This document shows, piece after piece, positions 58,130 to 64,000 of a stretch of DNA of 64,000 nucleotides. How positions within the stretch are numbered: position 1 is the stretch's first letter; the number at the start of each line of letters is the position of its first letter. The DNA is from Beta vulgaris subsp. vulgaris (Eukaryota > Streptophyta > Magnoliopsida > Caryophyllales > Amaranthaceae): contig NC_079208.1 of the NCBI RefSeq assembly GCF_026745355.1, forward strand, positions 15,390,417-15,454,416, read 5' to 3'. Made by a program: the position numbers and the translations under genes. The notes below the pieces were generated by a model, which saw nothing but the letters and a program-made list of their open reading frames with translations, was not told where the DNA came from and did no database searches.

Positions 58130-58779
58130 ATGAAGTATTACATAATCTCACTATCTTTTTTTCTCTCTCCCCTCTCTCCTCTCTACTTTCAAAAACCCTA
58201 GCCTCCATTGTTGATTTTTAAGGGGCTTCCATCGGTTTTTACCGTTGGAAAGCCCCCACCTTTGCTTTTTTACTTGTTTTTAGGTTTCCAATAACGATTT
58301 CTCCCTCGAAAGACAGGGTTTTCGATCTCCTTCGTAAGAAAAGGTTTTTTGATCTCCTTCGAAAGACAAGGTTTTTCGACCTCCTTCGAAAGACAGGGTT
58401 TTTCTCCTCTTTTAGAGGGGGAATTTCTACAGGTTACAATCCGGGATACTAGATCTAATAGATTGCCGTGAAATTATTTTGGGTGAGAATATATGCGGGA
58501 TCACAAAGGTTATCAATTTTTCGAATATGGTCAGATGAATCCGACGGAAATCATCCTCACGACTACAAGGGATCGTTAGATTGTCTCTCCAACAAGGCTG
58601 TATTTTCCAGCGATATAAGCGGGAGATGTTCCACATTGCAAGATTTGTTTGACGATCGTAGTTTTTATGAAGGAAATTTTTGTTTGATTCAACTTATGTA
58701 TTTGTTTGATTCGATTGCTTATGTAGATGTCGTATGACTTTTTATTAATGAATTAATTTTACTATTCAAAAAAAAAAAA
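58130..58779 (+). mobile_element. Non-LTR retroposon (650 bp) with A tail and 15-bp target duplication
   Basis: AGTAAAGTGTCAGTG stands at 58115-58129 and 58780-58794. The insert ends in an A run (58768-58780) preceded by TTTTTATTAATGAATTAATT, like L1 3' ends. It begins with a CT-rich leader and contains three CTCCTTCGAAAGACAGGGTT-like units (58300-58400). The frame at 58468-58737 has no recognised family. It is either a LINE-derived non-autonomous element or a retroposed transcript. Confidence 0.82.
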
Positions 58780-59023
58780 AGTAAAGTGTCAGTGCCTTCA
58801 TTCTCTCACAAAAGCCATTTGTTCTTTGCCTTCTTACTCTAATTCCACTAAGTGTATTTGATTAATTGTATTTTTGGTTTTTGGGGTAAGGGGACATTGA
58901 GTGAAGTTTTGTAAGAGAAAAGGTTTGAGTAAAGCAAGATAAAGTGAGAGAACTCCAAGTGAAGTTGAGAGGAACAACTGTTAAGGGAACAGTTGTTCAG
59001 GAACTTAAGTTTAGGAACTCAAG

Positions 59024-60404
59024 CACTAGTAGAATAATTGCTTATTGCTGCGGTGTTACCTATATGCAGCAATAAATCACGTAAAAAGAAAAGATAAAAT
59101 ATAAAATAAAGATATTGCTGCGGTTTTGGCCAAAAACCGCAGAAATATGATATCAATAGCAAAATTTTTTAAAAAAAGTTGACTATTTGACTAGATATAT
59201 TGCTGCGGTTTTTGGCCAAAACCGCAACAATATATTAAAAAATTAATTTTTTAATATATTGCTGCGGTTTATACCAACAACCGCAGCAATATTATTAAAA
59301 AGTATTAAGAAAAATTAAGGTTTCACTCACTTAAGGCTTGTACGCCTCTCAAATCTCAATCCCGCCTCTCTCAAGTCTCATCCTTTTCATTCCTTTCTTT
59401 CTCTCTCCTCAAGCACGCCTCTCTCACCGTCATTCTCTTTTCTCCGGTCGTCTCTCATCTCGATCCTCTCTCCTCCAGTCGTCTCTCATCTCAATCCGCT
59501 CTCCTCCGGTCGTCTCTCATCTTGATCCTCTCTCCTCCGGTCTCGCCTCCCTCATCTTGTCTCTCGTCCGGTTTCGATCGCCTCCTCATCTCCTATCTCT
59601 CATCTCCTTTTTCGCCTCTGTCATAGCTTTGTCGGAACCCACAAAGAGGGTCGCAGCAAGAACCACGAAGAGGGTAGCCATCTAATTCGCCATCTCGTCA
59701 AATCTCGACAAATTACCGTCGTTTAACAACGAATTCATCGATGAATCCATGAATCCATTCGCCATCTCCAGTCGCCATCTCCAACGAATTCATTGACAGT
59801 AATTTGACGAACCCAGTCGAAGAAATCAAACGACAGGGAAGCATCCGATTAATTTTGTTTCTGCTTTTGTAATTGTAATTATCATGTATGATGTTTGGAT
59901 GGTGTGAATTTTTTTTTTTTTTTCATTTTTCAGTCGAATATGTTGAATTTTTTTAGTCGAACCCAGATCTGACGAATTCGGTCCAATATGTTGAATTTTA
60001 TTTGTTGAATTTTTTTTTCATTTTTTGGAGATGAATCCGTTTTTGTTTTTTTATATATGTTAAATTTTGTTTTTTTGTTCGAATAAGCAATTCTTTTACA
60101 TTTATGTTGTATTATTTCATTCTATATTTTTATCTTTAAAATTTGAAGGCAAAATGATTTTTTTTTTTACCTATACTGGTATCTATTGCTACGGTTTTTG
60201 GTGAAGACCGCAGCAATACGTTGAATTTTTTCAATTAAAAAAAACACATATTGCTGCGGTTTTGGCTAGAAACCACAGCAATATATGGACCTATTGCTGC
60301 AGTTTTAAACCGCAGCAATTTAATTATTGCCTATTGCTGCGCGGTCAAAACCGCAGCAATAGGCCACTTTTTGACCGTAGCAACAAGCATTTATTCTACT
60401 AGTG
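59024..60404. mobile_element. Non-autonomous CACTA element (1381 bp)
   Basis: Ends CACTAGTAGAATAA and, inverted, TTATTCTACTAGTG are perfect 14-bp inverted repeats. Subterminal regions hold many copies of TTGCTGCGGTTTT and its inverse AAAACCGCAGCAA (59041-59290 and 60186-60365), often paired into hairpins. Flanks AAG and AAT match at two of three positions. The centre (59330-59640) is CT-rich with a ~34-bp unit (CTCTCCTCCGGTCGTCTC) repeated about three times, which makes a chance frame of 115 codons. Confidence 0.87.
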
Positions 60405-60656
60405 AATGTGTGGCTCGTGAGTAGAATTAGGTTGTAACAAAGTTGTTTGCCTAATTAGTGAAAGAGTTGAGTTTGAAATCCCTAGTGGTCGAGGTTGTTT
60501 CGTCTTGTTGGGTCCAAGAAGTTTTTCCTCTTAAAAATCTCTTGTGTTCCTTTAGCTTGTTTATTTGTTTATGTTTAAAATTCCGCAAAAAATTACGTTT
60601 ATTTCTACACATACAATTCACCCCCCCAATTGTATTGTTCCTAGTGAAATAACAAT

Positions 60657-60668
60657 TGGTATCAGAGC
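60657..60668 (+). other. Copia primer-binding site (tRNA-Met type)
   Basis: TGGTATCAGAGC, two bases after the LTR end; complementary to the 3' end of initiator tRNA-Met. Confidence 0.9.
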
Positions 60669-60719
60669 TAGAACTCACAAAAGATAGGAAACCCTATTGA
60701 GAAAAAGATCCAAGGAGCA

Positions 60720-61013
60720 ATGAATACCACCGAGAAACTTGAGGAAGGTTACTCCACGCAAAGGCCTCCCATGTTCAATGGGAAGTTCTATTCCTACTGG
60801 AAGAATCGAATGCAGATATTCATCAAAGCTGAAATCTACCAGGCATGGAGAGTCGTTGAAGTTGGTGATTTCGAGGTCACAACTACTAATGACAAAAATG
60901 AGGTAATTCTAAAACCCTTCTCTGAATATGACAAAGCCGATTTCAAAAAAATGGAACTAAATGGCATGGTTGTTAAATTGTTCCCTCAAACACGCTATTG
61001 GAGTTTGAATTAA
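60720..61013 (+). pseudogene. Ty1/copia gag, N-terminal fragment
   Basis: 97 codons starting MNTTEKLEEGYSTQRPPMFN, then FYSYWKNRMQIFIKAEIYQ and EYDKADFKKMELNGMVVKL. This is the DUF4219/UBN2-like N-terminus of plant copia gag. Homology stops at about residue 85 and the frame ends at a TAA, so the rest of gag and all of pol are missing. The start follows the primer-binding site by 52 bases. Confidence 0.82.
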
Positions 61014-61016
61014 GGG

Positions 61017-61544
61017 CCTTATCTTCAGTTGATGGTTAAGTGCCTGTTTGTAACTAAATTTTTGGGGTTCAAAAGGTAGATTCTACTGATGAATTTAACC
61101 AAAGTTGAATGAACAAGAAAGGTTAATGTTAGGCTTTGTGATGTTTCTCAAATTTACAGACATAGTTAGAACCATGTTTTATTTGTAACCCTGAATTGTC
61201 GCTCTGCAACTTCATCACTCAATCAATCGGAAGCTACCGTGTGTACACGATTTTTCGTTTTTCGCATTCCTCGATCCTAATCTTGGATCTCATTTTTGTT
61301 TTTGTTCGAATGTTCCTAATTTTTGTCATGAATTTTGGATCTCATTTTTGTTTTTGATTTTTTTGAGAACATTGATTTTTTTTTTTTGGAATGTCGTTTT
61401 GTTTTTGTTTTTGTTTTTGTTTTTAGAATATCAATTATCTAGTTTTAGTGTGTGGTTGTAATTTAATTTTTTATACGCATGTGTATTTTATTGTATATTT
61501 ATTTTATCAGAATTTGCATATTTCATTTTTATTTCTATGTAATT

Positions 61545-61599
<55 letters not shown>

Positions 61600-61764
61600 C
61601 AAGTATAAACTATAATGGTGGGTTTTATATATTCGTAGATTATGTTTTAATTGTGTCTTATTTTCGCCTCTCCTTAGTCCTCACTTCCCGCCTCTAATGG
61701 GGGATTTTTTTTAATAATAATCTGAGAGGGGTTTACTGATCCGGTCAAACATCAAAATCTATAA
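61017..61764. other. Unclassified spacer with GTTTTT and TA microsatellites
   Basis: GTTTTT repeats at 61394-61424 and TA repeats at 61546-61599. The junction between the truncated copia element and the gypsy relic lies here but cannot be fixed. Confidence 0.5.
61546..61599. repeat. TA microsatellite
   Basis: Two TA runs with one phase change (TATAATATA). Confidence 0.95.
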
Positions 61765-64000
61765 CTATGCTTGAATCTATGTGTCAGCAGGGTAACTTCT
61801 TAGGTAAAACTATTGGGAATTTTTAGAAGATTTAGTTGATAAGACATTGTAATGGGAGACCACTAGATAGTAGTAGCCTTCTTGCTAAGATTTCTAGTGC
61901 TAAAAGTGGCTCGTTCAATGTTTCAGATATCTTGAGTCTAGGCTAACTTTGTTAGAAAATAAGTTAAAAGGCTTATCAATCCCACAATCCCAAGCTCATT
62001 AAATTACATATTTTTCCTGCATTCATTGCCATTTCTTAGATCATATTTATAATGCTTTTCTATAAATTGCTCCATAAAAAGTCATACTAATGTAGATTAA
62101 GCTAATATTGCCTTCAACCGACCTAGGAATGACCCATACTATAATACCTATAATTCAAGTTGGCGTAATCACTCTAACTTCTCTTGGAGTCAAGGTCAAC
62201 ACTTGGGAGGTTCTAGTAGTCAAGTTGGAAATTTTACTAACAATTCAATACCTCAACTTTTATGTTTCCAAATCAGGATTTTCAAGGTAGTCCAAGGCCA
62301 CCAATTTCTCAAACACAATCTCCTCCTGGATATTGAGAAACTGATAAAAAGATAAGTAGCTTAGAAAGGACTCTTAAAATATTGACTGACATTGTTGCTC
62401 AGTTGGTTTATCAGAACATAGAGAAATGAACATTCCCTAGTCAACCTGAAATTAATACTAGGAATGTGAACTCTAATGCACAAGTTCAAATGTTAATTTG
62501 AAAGGAGTCAATGTTATGCTTTCTTCATAGTCATATAAACAAGTTGATAATCACATATGTGACATATATGATGATATTCTTAATCCTCTTTCTTATACTT
62601 CTATAACTAGTTCGTCATCCATAACTAGTGAGAAAAAAGAGTAACAATGAACCTGCCAGTGATAATTCACAAGAATCTAGTGAAAAAGAGGCTAATGAAA
62701 CTGATAAAAACAAGTTTGTACCTACTGTTAATGACCAGAATTACAAGCATGAAGCACCTTTTTCTTATAGGTTCACTACAAAGAAAGATGAAGGTCAATT
62801 TGAAAATATATGGGAAACATTTTCACAATTTAAAATTAATATCCCTCTTCTTGATGCCATTAATCAAATGTCACCTTTCACCAAATTCCTAAAAGAATTA
62901 TGCACCACAAAGAGAGCAACTGACGTACCTAAGAAAGCATTCTTAGCTTCTAATATGAGTTCTACCATTTCTAATTAAATTCTAGTGAAGTATAAATACC
63001 TTGGTTGCCCTACTATTTCAATTATTATAGGCGACAAGACCATTCATAGAGCACTCTTAGACTTGGGCGCTAGTGTGAACCTGCTTCCACTTGCCGTTTA
63101 CGAGCAACTTGGCTTAGGTGAAGTGGAATCCACTAAGGTAATCCTTGAATAAGCTAATAGATCCGTTAAGGTACCTAAGGGAGTGGTGGAAGATATTCTA
63201 ATTAGGGTAGGTGAATTTATTTTTCCTGTAGATTTGGTTGTTCTTGAAACTAAATACATCCTAATCTGAAAATCAAATTCCAGTCATCTTAAGACGACCT
63301 TTCCTAGCTACTTCTAATGCATTGATTAGTTGTTGTAATGGTATGATGAAAATCTCTTTTGGAAACATGACAGTAGATCTGAACATATTTAATCTCTATA
63401 AACAACCATAAGATGAAGAGTATTATGATACAATTAATTGGTTAGATTCATATCCCACTAGTAGTATAGATGGTGGTGAACCTGCATACACTGAGTATTC
63501 TGATTTAGACCTTGAAATTGTTTGGTTGCTGGTTCTACTTAATATGAAAGTTCTGTTTTGTCTTCTCTACCTGCTGTCCCTGAGTCTACCCCTTCCTTAG
63601 AGCTTAAACCCCTTCTCGAGTCTTTGAAATATGCATTCCCAGGACCAGATAAGACCTATGCAGTCATCATTGCGTCTGATTTAGATGATTTTGAACGAGA
63701 CTTAACTAATGAAAATGCTTAAAAAGTATAAGAATGATATAGGATGGAGTCTTAGTGCTATAAAAAGGGACTAGTTCTTCTTTTATTTAGCATAGGATAC
63801 ATCTTGAGGAAAATGCTAAAGTCCATAGAGACCATCAAACACGTTTTAATTCTACATTACATGAAGTAGTAAAGAAAGAAGTAATTAAGTGGTTGGATCA
63901 CGGAATATATATCCAATTTCTGATAGTGAGTGGGTGACTCCTATACAAGTCCTCTCTGAAAAGACTTGTATCATTGTGGTTAAGAATGATAAAAATGAGT
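61765..64000 (+). pseudogene. Tat/Athila-type Ty3/gypsy gag-protease-RT, decayed, runs off window
   Basis: Several frames give gag (LESMCQQGNFLGKTIGNF near 61770, ANIAFNRPRNDPYYNTYN and WRNHSNFSWSQGQ at 62100-62190). The pre-protease follows (FKINIPLLDAINQMS, TKFLKELCTTKRAT at 62820-62920). The aspartic protease has LLDLGASVNLLP near 63053-63090 and PVILRRPFLATSNALIS near 63280. The start of the reverse transcriptase region is LLESLKYAFPGPDKTYAVII near 63610. Stops (for example TAA near 63149) and frameshifts are frequent. The motif order is that of Tat-lineage elements. Its 5' LTR is not visible upstream, so the left end is probably truncated. Confidence 0.85.

Larger units (their letters stand above)
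57262..60654 (+). mobile_element. Ty1/copia 5' LTR carrying two nested insertions
   Basis: Starts TGTTGAACCCTAGTTTTG, a common opening of plant copia LTRs, and ends CTAGTGAAATAACA. The primer-binding site TGGTATCAGAGC follows at 60657-60668. Subtracting the insertions at 58130-58794 and 59024-60404 leaves about 1.34 kb, a normal LTR size. A gag fragment follows at 60720. Confidence 0.82.

Noticed and set aside
59338..59685. 115-codon serine/proline-rich frame
   Set aside because: Produced by a CT-rich tandem repeat inside a non-autonomous CACTA element.
1..64000. tRNA, rRNA genes, CRISPR arrays, bacterial operons or hammerhead-type ribozymes
   Set aside because: None seen; the only tRNA-like sequence is the SINE at 8242-8385. 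Spaced repeats are eukaryotic minisatellites and transposon arms.

Overview
The window is plant nuclear DNA, most likely from a eudicot. It is AT-rich and gene-poor, and almost all of it is transposable elements in various states of decay. The families seen are plant ones: PIF/Harbinger with a NAM-associated ORF1, Stowaway and Tourist MITEs, hAT-like MITEs, CACTA, MULE, L1-type LINE, a tRNA-like SINE, Athila/Tat and chromovirus-like Ty3/gypsy, and Ty1/copia. I do not assign a species. Only one open reading frame looks like an ordinary host gene: 43205-43759, a small Tudor-like/AT-hook protein.

Layout. 1-3515: a decayed PIF/Harbinger element directly abutting its own non-autonomous derivative. 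3516-9459: mostly unclassified sequence with a 2.6-copy ~265-bp tandem repeat, a Stowaway MITE, two hAT-like MITEs and a SINE. 9460-22060: AGTAAC-core minisatellites. The first is split by a Harbinger element that itself carries a GAACT-repeat Tourist element. The second is split by a 7.6-kb Athila/Tat-type LTR element on the minus strand, which has gag and protease but no pol. 22061-23671: a minisatellite and a GAGCTCG-rich hAT-like MITE. 23672-31759: an 8.1-kb CACTA element with matching CAT target duplications, two LTR-like insertions and short exon-like fragments. 31999-32416: a foldback element. 32417 to about 36600: a MULE relic with a broken mudrA-like gene, a convergent intact GRF zinc-finger gene and a small intact two-exon gene. 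37968-39811: an internally deleted LINE with a 12-bp target duplication. 41242-42111: a foldback-like element with tandem units in both orientations. 42112-45760: the host gene and its flanks. 45760-49327: an unclassified 3.6-kb stretch enriched in GACGTC. 49328-55590: a LARD-type LTR element with 2.85-kb LTRs and a non-coding interior. 55591-57261: an inverted LTR fragment with an internal tandem array. 57262-61013: a copia LTR carrying two nested insertions, then a gag fragment. 61765-64000: a decayed Tat/Athila gag-protease-RT that runs off the end.

Several insertions can be dated relative to each other from the sequence alone, because target duplications or an unoccupied second LTR preserve the empty site. 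Reading frames inside the elements are often broken by single-base indels. At least one of these lies exactly in a homopolymer (G7 at 34871-34877), so real decay and assembly error should be separated before the elements are called dead. Calls rest on translated motifs, terminal repeats and target duplications read by eye; no database search was run.
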